64,000 nt of DNA, taken from positions 1 to 64,000 of the forward strand of contig NZ_JASXSH010000018.1 in NCBI RefSeq assembly GCF_030315745.1, read 5' to 3'. The first letter of the stretch is position 1. Each line of letters begins with the position of its first letter. The notes beneath the pieces are model-generated. The model worked only from the letters and a program-made list of their open reading frames with translations, did not search any database and was not told the origin of the DNA. The position numbers and the translations under genes are program-made. Positions 45,795 through 53,650 of this stretch are shown piece by piece. The DNA comes from Gordonia heveisoli (GTDB lineage: Bacteria > Actinomycetota > Actinomycetes > Mycobacteriales > Mycobacteriaceae).

Positions 45795-47198
45795 TCAGTC
45801 CGAACTGCCCGAACCCGACGAATCCGAACCCGACGAATCCGAACCCGACGAATCCGAATCGCCCGAACCCGAGTCGTCCGAATCCGAAGCGCTGGAATCC
45901 GAACTGCCCGAACCCTCCGAGCTGCCCGAGCCTTCCGCGCTGCCCGAGCCTTCCGCGCTGCCCGAATCCTCCGAACTGCCGGAGTCCTCGGAACCTGATC
46001 CTGAGCCTTCGCTCCCGGACTCGGTGACTGCCTCGCCGTCTGACGACGCTTCGGGACTGTCCGCCTCGGACTCGTCGTCGGCTTCGGACACCACCGGCGT
46101 CTCGACCGGTGCCGGCGCCTCGGTCTCGGTGACCGGCTCGGTGACCACCGGGGCCGATTCGCTCTCGGCTTCTGGAGTCTCTGTGGCGGCCAGGGTCGAC
46201 TCTGTGGTGGGCAGGGTGACGGTGATCGAACGCGTGGTCGTCGTCTTCGGGTGCGGGCTGAACGGTGAGGTGCCGTCCAAGATCGACGCGATGTCATGGG
46301 TCAGCGACTGGAGGGCGGGAACGCTGCCGAACAGCGACAAGCCGGCTCCGGCGACACCGCCGATCAGACCACCGGAGGTGATGGTGAGACCGGGGATGTC
46401 GAGTCCGATGAGGGCACCGAGGTTGGGGCCGACACCGCCGTTGAGGAAGCCGTTGACGGCCTTGCCCGGCGCGTTCAGCAGAGCGTTGAACACCGACTCG
46501 ACGTCACCAGCCTGGGCTGCGTCGACGACCCCCTGAATGCCCTGTCCGACACCGCCATAGAGTCCGAAGATCGGGCTGATCACGGCGATACTGCCGATGA
46601 GGATGGCATTGGTCAGCTGCCACTTCACGACCGCGTTGAGATTCTCCAGCGGTTCGGACAGTGCCGCGATGATCGGCTGGAGTGTCCCACCGAAGAGATC
46701 GAGTCCCTTGAGTGCCGGGACGAGCACGGCGATGAATGCGTTGTTGAGGGCTTCGTCGATATTGCCCGCCGCCAACTCCTCCTGCGCACGTGTCAGATAC
46801 TTCGGGAGATCGGTCTGCAGTGATGCGACGAAGTTCGGCCCGATCTTGCCGAGCGCCTCACCGACGGCCTCTCCGTGCTCGCGCTGGTTGTTGAGGATGG
46901 CGGTCAGGATGGGTGCGAATCCATTCGCGTCCGAGGTGGCGCCGATGGCCTCGAGGTTGGTCAGCGTATCGGCCAGAACGCTGCGGTAGTAGTCGGCGGG
47001 GGACGGCTCGGTGGCGGTTGCCGCTCCGGCCTCGAACGCCCGCGCCTCCACGACCGCGGGGGCCGCGGCCGAGGCGAACGGGGTGGTCACCACGGCCGAC
47101 ATACCGACCGCCGCCATACCCATCATCAATGCTGCCCGCTTCTGCGGTAAACGTGCGACCTGCACTTGTTGCTGCTCCTTGTTCGCAGTGATCGACAC
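45795..47198 (-). CDS. Exported GjpA-like outer-membrane porin with Ser/Gly/Asp tail
   Basis: A 467-residue exported protein. The signal peptide has a long basic N-region (VQVARLPQKRAALMMGMAA) and ends near TTPFASAAA. The following 290 residues (DYYRSVLADTLTNLEAIG, LTAILNNQREHGEAVGEALG, LQTDLPKYLTRAQEELAAG) resemble, from memory, the Gordonia channel protein GjpA and its mycobacterial relatives. The last 130 residues are Thr/Glu/Ser-rich and end in SGSD repeats, perhaps a surface-exposed or wall-spanning tail. GTG start with GGGGAC upstream. Porin function is inferred from family resemblance. Confidence 0.65.
   Translation of the reverse strand: MSITANKEQQQVQVARLPQKRAALMMGMAAVGMSAVVTTPFASAAAPAVVEARAFEAGAATATEPSPADYYRSVLADTLTNLEAIGATSDANGFAPILTAILNNQREHGEAVGEALGKIGPNFVASLQTDLPKYLTRAQEELAAGNIDEALNNAFIAVLVPALKGLDLFGGTLQPIIAALSEPLENLNAVVKWQLTNAILIGSIAVISPIFGLYGGVGQGIQGVVDAAQAGDVESVFNALLNAPGKAVNGFLNGGVGPNLGALIGLDIPGLTITSGGLIGGVAGAGLSLFGSVPALQSLTHDIASILDGTSPFSPHPKTTTTRSITVTLPTTESTLAATETPEAESESAPVVTEPVTETEAPAPVETPVVSEADDESEADSPEASSDGEAVTESGSEGSGSGSEDSGSSEDSGSAEGSGSAEGSGSSEGSGSSDSSASDSDDSGSGDSDSSGSDSSGSDSSGSGSSD
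45805..45990 (-). repeat. Ser/Gly/Asp-coding tandem repeats in the porin gene
   Basis: Units of 15 bases such as TCCGAACCCGACGAA (plus strand) recur almost perfectly at 45814-45860, followed by looser 18-base units. They encode the SGSDS tail and are prone to length change. Confidence 0.8.
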
Positions 47199-47381
47199 CG
47201 GACCCGTCCCCCTACGGGCCGTCGTCCGTGTCCGTCCTCAGGACGGTCACAGGGTCGAAGTCTGCGACCGCGGCAACATCCGTTGGCAAGAAATTCGAAT
47301 CAAATGGACAAATGACTCATGTTGTCCGGCTCACTGTTCGGGTGAGGACGTCCGACTCTGTACTGGTCGAGGCGATCGCGC

Positions 47382-47387
47382 GATCAT
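47382..47387 (+). promoter_or_regulatory. -10 element of the flavodoxin-like gene (leaderless)
   Basis: GATCAT, six bases before the ATG at 47394, partly overlapped by the palindromic run ATCGCGCGAT just upstream. The 195 bases between the porin start and this gene hold the divergent promoters and an A/T-rich patch near 47285-47320. Confidence 0.4.
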
Positions 47388-47393
47388 GGGGAT

Positions 47394-47900
47394 ATGGGCA
47401 CGATTCTGGTTGTCTATGCCAGCGCTGACGGATCCACTGCGGAGGTGGCGCAGCGGTTGGGGGAGCACCTGGAGGCGGCGGGTCGGCAGGTCACCGTCTC
47501 GCCGGTGGCCGACGACCCCGATCCGGCGCTCTTCGATCTGGTCGTGGCGGGCAGCGCGATCCACGATGGTGCGTTCCTGCCGGATTTCACCGCCTTCGTC
47601 GACGCGCACGCCGATCGACTTCGCAGTCGGCCGGTGTGGTTGTTCTCGCTCGGGATGGGGCCCGCCCTGCGTGGCCCGATCGGGGCGATCTTTCGGGGCA
47701 AAGTGCCGCCGGAGATCGGCAAGGTGCGAGATCAGTTGGGGGCGGGCGACTATCACCAGTTCGGTGGCCGCTTCGATGTGCCACCGGACCGCGGGGTTCG
47801 GGTGGTGATGTGGTTGATGGGGGCCAAGCCCGGCGATCATCGTGATTGGTCGGAGGTGGCGCAGTGGGCGGACACCATCGCCGCCGCGGCGGCCGGCTAG
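47394..47900 (+). CDS. Flavodoxin-domain protein
   Basis: A 168-residue FMN-binding flavodoxin-like protein: the phosphate loop is VVYASADGSTAEVAQRLG, and GSAIHDGAFLPDFTAFVDAH and VWLFSLGMGP form the flavin-facing loops. The size and SAIHDG motif resemble the flavodoxin_5/HemG-type proteins rather than electron-carrier flavodoxins. Redox partner unknown. Convergent with the DUF1345 gene, 19 bases apart. Confidence 0.85.
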   Translation: MGTILVVYASADGSTAEVAQRLGEHLEAAGRQVTVSPVADDPDPALFDLVVAGSAIHDGAFLPDFTAFVDAHADRLRSRPVWLFSLGMGPALRGPIGAIFRGKVPPEIGKVRDQLGAGDYHQFGGRFDVPPDRGVRVVMWLMGAKPGDHRDWSEVAQWADTIAAAAAG

Positions 47901-47919
47901 GTCCCGGCGCGGAGCGAAG

Positions 47920-48597
47920 TCAGCCGCCGAGCAGGTTGACGGCGTTCGCGATGACGAGGCTGAGGATCACGATCGAGAGGATCGACTGTCCGGCCATGGC
48001 CGATTTCGCCCATCGTGCGAGTGGCATGACGTCGGTGGGGCTGAACGCTGTCGCATTGGTGAGAGCGAGATAGAGGTAGTCGAAGAAGATCGGTCGCCAT
48101 CCGGGTGCCGCGATGCTCGGGTCGAGTTGCTGCGGGAACGCCAGGTCGGGGTGGCGACGTGGTCGCAGATGACGGTTGACCGGACCGCCGCTGTCGAGTT
48201 CCCAGTACAGGAATGCGAACGCGATGATGGTCTGCAGCCACACCAGCGCGCCGGAGATGAGCAACTCGGTTGCCTCGGTGGTCTGCGGATTGCCGTGCAG
48301 CAGATCCCACACCAGTCGCGCCGCACCCCAGGCTGCGCCTGCGGCGATCACTACGACCAGTGCGATCGACAACGCGCGCACCCACCGGCCCGGGCGGTCG
48401 ATGCGACCCGGGTCGACGACGATCAGCGCGACCAGCACCGCGCCCTCGATCGTCGGCAGCACCCAGTCGGTACCCGGCGAATAGCGCGACGGCAGCAGGA
48501 ATGGCACAGCCATCGAGACGAGCACGAATGCCGATGCCGTCCATCGGCGTTCGGCCCGCGGACGACCATCGGACGCGGCGGCGGGGTCCTCGCTCAT
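47920..48597 (-). CDS. DUF1345 family membrane protein
   Basis: A 225-residue protein with five to six membrane helices and the family motif FFDYLYLALTNATAFSPTDVMPLARWAKSAM (seen as FFDYLYLALTNATAF and SPTDVMPL). Function unknown. Its ATG overlaps by four bases (ATGA) the stop of an 11-codon open reading frame that is the left-over 5' end of a 13E12-type gene, including a degenerate SOS box and -10; expression may therefore depend on that captured promoter and be translationally coupled. Confidence 0.83.
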   Translation of the reverse strand: MSEDPAAASDGRPRAERRWTASAFVLVSMAVPFLLPSRYSPGTDWVLPTIEGAVLVALIVVDPGRIDRPGRWVRALSIALVVVIAAGAAWGAARLVWDLLHGNPQTTEATELLISGALVWLQTIIAFAFLYWELDSGGPVNRHLRPRRHPDLAFPQQLDPSIAAPGWRPIFFDYLYLALTNATAFSPTDVMPLARWAKSAMAGQSILSIVILSLVIANAVNLLGG

Positions 48598-48629
48598 GTG
48601 GTGTCCTTCCGCACCCCCGCATCGAACAT
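48594..48629 (-). pseudogene. Remnant 5' end of a 13E12-type (DUF222-HNH) gene, 11 codons
   Basis: Encodes MFDAGVRKDTT then stop. The first six residues and surrounding DNA match the start of the intact DUF222-HNH gene at 57831 (MFDAGVDTGE), and about 50 bases around both starts are clearly homologous (ACCCCCGCATCGAACATAT, then GGTACGACAAT). The rest of the element is gone; the TGA overlaps the DUF1345 start codon. Confidence 0.65.
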
Positions 48630-48637
48630 ATATTCAC
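48622..48637 (-). promoter_or_regulatory. Degenerate SOS (LexA) box upstream of DUF1345
   Basis: TCGAACATATATTCAC differs by one base from the box of the intact element (57824-57839). The mycobacterial LexA consensus is TCGAACRNRTGTTCGA. The change weakens the second half-site, so LexA may no longer bind well. Confidence 0.5.
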
Positions 48638-48715
48638 GATGTCGGTGAGGTACGACAATTCTGACCATGAGGGCCGGGCACCGCCGACTGTACCGACTGT
48701 GCAGGCTTCGTCGCC

Positions 48716-48721
48716 TACAGT
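48716..48721 (+). promoter_or_regulatory. -10 element of the lipase-like gene (leaderless)
   Basis: TACAGT, seven bases before the ATG at 48729. The sequence TTCTGACCATG at the start also occurs at 48659-48669 as a short direct repeat. Confidence 0.5.
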
Positions 48722-48728
48722 TCTGACC

Positions 48729-49574
48729 ATGGGCAGCATTCAGCGAATAGGTGTGATCGGGGTCCTGGCCGCGATGGTGGTGGCAATCGGGTCGGCGACG
48801 GCCGGATTCGCGACGGCCGGGCCGTACCCGGTCGTCACCGATGCGGGCGTGGCAGTGACCACCGGCCTTCAACAACCGGGAAGCGTCAGCCCGGCGGGGG
48901 CCAACCGGCCTGGCTGCCACGATTCCCGACACCGCAATCCGGTGGTTCTGATCCACGCGACGGTGCTGAACCAGCAGGCGAATTGGGCATATCTCGCACC
49001 GACCCTCGCCAACGCGGGCTATTGCGTCTACAGCCTCACGTATGGAAAGACCACGTGGAGCGGCAATCTCGCGGCCCTCGCCCCCACCGCGCGATCGGTG
49101 CGACAGGTGGGGGAGTTCGTGGAGCGGGTCCTGGCGAGCACCGGTGCCCGCAAGGTTGACCTGATCGGGCACTCGCAGGGTGGCGCGATCGCCCATCGGG
49201 TCACGCTACTGCCCGGTCTGACCGATCGGATCGGGACGGTTGTCGGGGTAGCCGCACCCGATGCGACGAACCTGGGCTACCTGGAAACTCTCACCGGGCG
49301 ACTGCCCGCGGCACGAGCGGGCTGGAATCTGCCGTCGACGGTCCACTTCGTCAATCTGGTCACGTTGCTCGACAAGGTCGTCTCGCCGCCGGAGACCTCA
49401 CTGATGCCGCCGGCACCGAACGTGACCAACATTCGGGTGCAGGATGTGTGTCCTCGATCGATTGTCGGCCACGTCGGTATGGCCTACTCGCCGACGGTGG
49501 CTGCGCTCATCCGTAACCACCTCGACCCGGCGCAGCGGGTGCCGGTGCCGTGTGGTTCGGACTTCCCCAGCTGA
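48729..49574 (+). CDS. Secreted lipase/esterase (alpha/beta hydrolase)
   Basis: A 281-residue exported serine hydrolase. A signal peptide (RIGVIGVLAAMVVAIGSATA, cleavage near AGFATA) precedes the alpha/beta hydrolase fold: PVVLIHATVLNQQANW for the oxyanion region, the nucleophile elbow LIGHSQGGAIAH, an acid in LVTLLDKVVSP and the histidine in SIVGHVGMAYSPT. Cysteines in GCHDS, GYCVYS and DVCPRS, VPCGSD likely pair outside the cell. It resembles class-2 lipases of actinobacteria. The ATG at 48729 is supported by the leaderless promoter. Confidence 0.88.
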   Translation: MGSIQRIGVIGVLAAMVVAIGSATAGFATAGPYPVVTDAGVAVTTGLQQPGSVSPAGANRPGCHDSRHRNPVVLIHATVLNQQANWAYLAPTLANAGYCVYSLTYGKTTWSGNLAALAPTARSVRQVGEFVERVLASTGARKVDLIGHSQGGAIAHRVTLLPGLTDRIGTVVGVAAPDATNLGYLETLTGRLPAARAGWNLPSTVHFVNLVTLLDKVVSPPETSLMPPAPNVTNIRVQDVCPRSIVGHVGMAYSPTVAALIRNHLDPAQRVPVPCGSDFPS

Positions 49575-49602
49575 GGTTGCACCTGTCCGACGTAGAGCAC
49601 GG

Positions 49603-50298
49603 TCAGGGGTGGACGCCGCGCTTGTTCAGCCAAACCTGGGGGTTGATCTTGGTGCCGTTCTTGTCCCAGACCTCGTAGTGCAGGTGGGGGCCGGTGGACT
49701 GGCCACGATTGCCGACGGTCGCGATCTTCTGACCGGCGCGGACCTTCTGCCCGGCCCGGACGAAGCTCTGGTCGACGTGGCCGAAGACGCCGGTGGTGCC
49801 GTCGTCCTGGCGGACCCGGACCCACTGGCCGAAGCCCGACGCCGGTCCGGATTCGATGACGGTGCCGTCGGTGACGGCGTACACCGGGGTGCCGATGCTG
49901 TTGGCGATGTCCACACCATTGTGGCTGGCGCCCCAGCGTGGGCCGTATCCCGAGGTCACGGTTCCGGTGGTCGGTGCGACGGCGCGGCCCTTGCCCGGCG
50001 CCGCCGGATCCTGCGGCAGCAGATTGCGGGCCAACTCCTCGAGCTGCGGTGGCAGGTTCAGATTGGACGGCAGCACCGGCTTCGGCGCGGGCTGCGCGGT
50101 CGCGTGGGCGGCGCCGCCGACGGTGAGTCCGATCGTGCCCGCGAAGGCTGCGACGACGCCGGCCTTCATCTTGGCGGTCCAGACGCTGCAGGTGGCCGCA
50201 CGGTGTTGACCGCGACGTCCGGAGCGGGACGCCGAGTCGAGCAGGACGCGCGTGGCAGGCAGGGTGGAGTTATGGGCAGTCAGTCGGTGTCGAGGCAC
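49603..50298 (-). CDS. M23 (LytM) family peptidoglycan endopeptidase
   Basis: A 231-residue exported protein. After a long basic N-region and a hydrophobic stretch (VVAAFAGTIGLTVGGAAHATA) comes a Pro-rich linker and the LytM domain: GYGPRWGASHNGVDIAN holds the first zinc His and Asp, FGHVDQSF and GPHLHYEVW hold the catalytic and last zinc histidines. All four key residues are present, so it should be an active endopeptidase of cell-wall cross-links. The GTG at 50298 is the longest start; an ATG at 50169 directly before the hydrophobic stretch is also possible. Confidence 0.9.
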   Translation of the reverse strand: MPRHRLTAHNSTLPATRVLLDSASRSGRRGQHRAATCSVWTAKMKAGVVAAFAGTIGLTVGGAAHATAQPAPKPVLPSNLNLPPQLEELARNLLPQDPAAPGKGRAVAPTTGTVTSGYGPRWGASHNGVDIANSIGTPVYAVTDGTVIESGPASGFGQWVRVRQDDGTTGVFGHVDQSFVRAGQKVRAGQKIATVGNRGQSTGPHLHYEVWDKNGTKINPQVWLNKRGVHP

Positions 50299-50495
50299 AG
50301 CGTTGTCCGTTCATGCGTTTGGTAACAGTTTGATATCGGCAAGGACACGGCGAGATTACCCATACCTCCCTGAACTGACGCTGAGAGAATGTCGGATGGT
50401 GACCGATGGCACATCGGATGGAGTGGCTTGCGCACTCGGCCTCCGGTGCAGGCCCGTCGCGGATGTGCAACACGCGCGGGGATCGCCGGAAATCG

Positions 50496-50540
50496 TTGAC
50501 TCAAGGTGCCCTACCGGTACTGTGTTGCATATCACACAGT
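50496..50540 (+). promoter_or_regulatory. Promoter and CRP/GlxR-like site of the sdh1 operon
   Basis: TTGACT (50496-50501), a 16-base spacer and TACTGT (50518-50523) form a sigma-A promoter. TGTGTTGCATATCACA (50521-50536) matches the cAMP-receptor consensus TGTGA-N6-TCACA in nine of ten positions and lies within longer ACTGTGT/ACACAGT arms (50519-50540). It covers the -10 and start region, so binding would repress. Confidence 0.65.
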
Positions 50541-50555
50541 GATCGGAGGACCGTC

Positions 50556-50846
50556 ATGATTACCGCCGAGATGAATGAGCTCCATCGCAGCATCAAAACG
50601 CTTCGGCACCATATCGTGACGCTGAAGGCGATGTACGGCGATGTGGACGGCGTCAAGAGGATGACCAACGATCTCGATCGGCTTGAGATCGACCTGCATG
50701 ACTTTGAGCACAAACCGCCTCCGCTGAAGGCGAGTGCCCACGAAGAAGCGGTCATCTACGTTCCGGACAGCAAGTCGGATGAGTCGGCCTGGCTCGGCGC
50801 GCAAGACGAAGGGCTGGGCTTCCATTCGCGTGAGCGCACGAAGTGA
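50556..50846 (+). CDS. Small conserved protein at the head of the sdh1 operon (Rv0250c-like)
   Basis: A 96-residue protein beginning MITAEMNELHRSIKTLRHHI, with an N-terminal amphipathic coiled-coil segment and an acidic C-terminal half ending SAWLGAQDEGLGFHSRERTK. It matches M. tuberculosis Rv0250c in size and position before the sdh1 genes. Function unknown; an accessory role for the dehydrogenase is plausible. GGAGGA precedes the ATG at 50556, and its stop overlaps the next GTG by four bases. Confidence 0.8.
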   Translation: MITAEMNELHRSIKTLRHHIVTLKAMYGDVDGVKRMTNDLDRLEIDLHDFEHKPPPLKASAHEEAVIYVPDSKSDESAWLGAQDEGLGFHSRERTK

Positions 50847-51667
50847 GTGCGCCCGCGGCTGAGCGGGATTCGGTCGGGGTCTTCTCATCAGGCCGGGCGC
50901 GGCTGGCGGCACGAACTCTCCGGACAGATCGGTGGTGGCTGTCGCCGCTGCTGACCGTCATCGGTCTGGGCATCTTCGTCGTCTATGCGACGGTGCGGTC
51001 CTTTGTCCGCAGCGCCTACTACGTCGCGGACTATCATTATCTGACGCCGTTCTACTCACCCTGTCTGAGTGAGTCGTGCGTACCGGGGTCCAGTCACTTC
51101 GGGACCCCGCTCCCGGAACTCCCGATGTGGATCCCGCTCGCGTTTCTCTCGCTGCCGTTTCTCCTGGGCTTCCGGCTGACCTGCTACTACTACCGCAAGG
51201 CCTACTACCGTTCGGTTTGGTTCTCGCCGCCGGCCTGTGCGGTCGCCGAGCCGCACACCCGCTACACTGGCGAGACCCGACTGCCGCTGATCATCCAGAA
51301 CGCGCACCGCTACTTCTTCTATGCGGCCGTGATCGTGTCGGTGATCAACACCTACGACGCCGTCGTCGCCTTCCACGGCAAGGACGGCGGGTTTGGCTTC
51401 GGGCTCGGCAACGTGATCCTCGTGGTGAACGTCATCCTGCTGTGGGTGTACACGGTGTCGTGTCACTCGTGCCGACATGTCACCGGCGGTCGACTCAAGC
51501 ACTTCTCCCGCCATCCGATTCGCTATCGGATATGGACTCAGGTCTCGAAGCTCAACACTCGGCACATGCAGTTCGCCTGGATCACGCTCGGCACGTTGAT
51601 CCTCACCGACTTCTACATCATGTTGGTGGCCAGCGGCACCATCGCGGATCTGAGATTCGTGGGTTGA
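50843..51667 (+). CDS. sdhC: Succinate dehydrogenase 1 membrane anchor (Rv0249c-like)
   Basis: A 274-residue membrane protein with five hydrophobic segments. LIIQNAHRYFFYAAVIVS and VYTVSCHSCRHVTGG supply histidines suitable for heme or quinone binding, as in the fused anchor of trichome- or mycobacterial-type Sdh1. Position between the small Rv0250c-like gene and sdhA matches the M. tuberculosis order. It would transfer electrons from SdhB to menaquinone. GTG start in a GTGA overlap. Confidence 0.86.
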   Translation: MSAPAAERDSVGVFSSGRARLAARTLRTDRWWLSPLLTVIGLGIFVVYATVRSFVRSAYYVADYHYLTPFYSPCLSESCVPGSSHFGTPLPELPMWIPLAFLSLPFLLGFRLTCYYYRKAYYRSVWFSPPACAVAEPHTRYTGETRLPLIIQNAHRYFFYAAVIVSVINTYDAVVAFHGKDGGFGFGLGNVILVVNVILLWVYTVSCHSCRHVTGGRLKHFSRHPIRYRIWTQVSKLNTRHMQFAWITLGTLILTDFYIMLVASGTIADLRFVG

Positions 51668-51720
51668 TCTACCGCACCATACCGCCTGTTGTACAAACGA
51701 TTTGAGGGAGTCGCCGGCAG

Positions 51721-53649
51721 ATGACCGAACCGGAACGTTACGAATACGACGTTGTTGTGATCGGTGCGGGAGGTGCTGGTCTCCGGGCGGTGATCGAGGC
51801 CCGTGAGAAGGGCTATTCCGTTGCGGTGGTGTGTAAGTCGCTGTTCGGCAAGGCGCACACGGTAATGGCCGAGGGTGGTTGCGCGGCCTCGATGGGTAAT
51901 GCGAATTCCAAGGACAACTGGAAGACGCACTTCCAGGACACGATGCGCGGTGGGAAGTTCCTGAACAACTGGCGGATGGCCGAACTCCACGCGAGGGAAG
52001 CGCCGGACCGGGTGTGGGAGTTGGAGACCTACGGCGCGCTGTTCGACCGCACCGCAGACGGACGGATCGCCCAGCGCAACTTCGGGGGCCACACCTATCC
52101 GCGGCTGGCCCACGTCGGCGACCGGACCGGGCTGGAATTGATCCGGACGATGCAGCAGAAGATCGTCTCGCTGCAGCAGGAGGACTACGCCGAGTCCGGC
52201 GACTACGAGTCGCGGATCAAGGTGTTCGCCGAATGCACCATCACCGAACTGCTCAAGGACGGCGACGCCATCGCCGGCGCCTTCGGATACTGGCGGGAAT
52301 CCGGACGATTCATCGTCTTCGAGGCGCCGTCGGTCGTCGTCGCAACCGGTGGAATCGGCAAGTCGTTCAAGGTGACATCGAACTCGTGGGAGTACACCGG
52401 CGACGGTCACGCACTCGCACTTCGTGCCGGCGCGAGTTTGATCAATATGGAATTCATCCAGTTCCATCCGACCGGAATGGTCTGGCCGCCGAGCGTGAAG
52501 GGAATCCTCGTCACCGAGGGGGTTCGTGGTGACGGTGGTGTCCTGAAGAACACCGACGACAAACGATTCATGTTCGACTACATCCCCCCGGTGTTCAAAG
52601 GGCAGTATGCCGAGACCGAAGAAGAGGCCGACAAATGGCTCGCCGACAACGACAGTGCGCGTCGCACACCGGATCTCCTCCCGCGCGATGAAGTGGCCCG
52701 GGCCATCAACGAGGAGGTCAAGGCCGGTCGCGGGACCGAACACGGTGGGGTCTTCCTCGATATCGCATCCCGGATGCCCGCCGAGGAAATCATCAGACGA
52801 CTGCCATCCATGCATCACCAGTTCAAAGAGCTTGCCGACGTGGACATCACGAAGGAGCCCATGGAGGTCGGCCCGACGTGCCACTACGTGATGGGTGGGA
52901 TCGAGGTGGACCCCGACACCGCGTCGTCGCGGGTGCCGGGACTGTTCGCGGCCGGTGAGTGTTCGGGCGGAATGCACGGATCGAATCGGTTGGGCGGCAA
53001 CTCATTGTCGGATCTTCTGGTGTTCGGCAGGCGCGCCGGGCTGGGGGCGGCATCATACGTCGGCTCGCTGGATCGGCGGCCGACGATCTCGCAGGACGAC
53101 ATCGATCGAGCCGCTCGGTATGCGTTGGCGCCGTTCGATCCACCCGCCGAGGGGAAGCCGGAGAATCCGTACACCCTGCACATGGACCTCCAGCAGTCGA
53201 TGAACGATCTGGTGGGGATCATCCGCAAGGAGAACGAGATGCGGGAGGCCCTGGGTGTGCTCGCCGAGCTGCGAAAACGGCTCGGCAGCATGCAGGTCGA
53301 GGGGCACCGTCAGTTCAACCCGGGCTGGCATCTGGCCATCGACCTACGAAACATGCTGCTGGTCAGTGAATGCGTGGCCAAGGCGGCACTCATGCGGACC
53401 GAGAGCCGTGGCGGACACACCCGCGACGACCACCCGGCGATGGACCCGGCGTGGCGCAACACTCTGTTGGTGTGCACCGCCGACACACGGGCCAACGCGC
53501 CGGTACCCGACGTCGACGTCGTCGCCGAGGAACAGATACCGATGCGGCCGGACCTGCTCGAGGTGTTCGACTACGCGGAGATCGAGAAGTATTACTCCGC
53601 GGCCGAGATCGCCGGGCATCCGGACGCCGCGGGGAAACGGGAGAACTGA
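51721..53649 (+). CDS. sdhA: Succinate dehydrogenase 1 flavoprotein subunit
   Basis: Oxidises succinate to fumarate (or the reverse) with covalently bound FAD. The 642-residue protein shows VVIGAGGAGLRAVIEA for FAD, the FAD-linking His in KAHTVMAEGGCAAS, the substrate loop GGHTYPRLAHVGDRTG, the catalytic region LINMEFIQFHPTGM, and HGSNRLGGNSLSDLLVFGRRAG, followed by the C-terminal helical domain (LQQSMNDLVGIIRKE). An AGGGAG site precedes the ATG. It is separated from sdhB by one base. Confidence 0.95.
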   Translation: MTEPERYEYDVVVIGAGGAGLRAVIEAREKGYSVAVVCKSLFGKAHTVMAEGGCAASMGNANSKDNWKTHFQDTMRGGKFLNNWRMAELHAREAPDRVWELETYGALFDRTADGRIAQRNFGGHTYPRLAHVGDRTGLELIRTMQQKIVSLQQEDYAESGDYESRIKVFAECTITELLKDGDAIAGAFGYWRESGRFIVFEAPSVVVATGGIGKSFKVTSNSWEYTGDGHALALRAGASLINMEFIQFHPTGMVWPPSVKGILVTEGVRGDGGVLKNTDDKRFMFDYIPPVFKGQYAETEEEADKWLADNDSARRTPDLLPRDEVARAINEEVKAGRGTEHGGVFLDIASRMPAEEIIRRLPSMHHQFKELADVDITKEPMEVGPTCHYVMGGIEVDPDTASSRVPGLFAAGECSGGMHGSNRLGGNSLSDLLVFGRRAGLGAASYVGSLDRRPTISQDDIDRAARYALAPFDPPAEGKPENPYTLHMDLQQSMNDLVGIIRKENEMREALGVLAELRKRLGSMQVEGHRQFNPGWHLAIDLRNMLLVSECVAKAALMRTESRGGHTRDDHPAMDPAWRNTLLVCTADTRANAPVPDVDVVAEEQIPMRPDLLEVFDYAEIEKYYSAAEIAGHPDAAGKREN

Positions 53650-53650
53650 G

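Noticed and set aside
45805..45990. Regular repeats that could suggest a CRISPR array
   Set aside because: Units are in-frame 15- and 18-base codon repeats with no unique spacers and no cas genes.
45767..46297. 177-residue Arg-rich N-terminal extension of the second LuxR regulator
   Set aside because: It is the out-of-frame reading of the porin gene's repeats; the start at 45766 has a good ribosome binding site.
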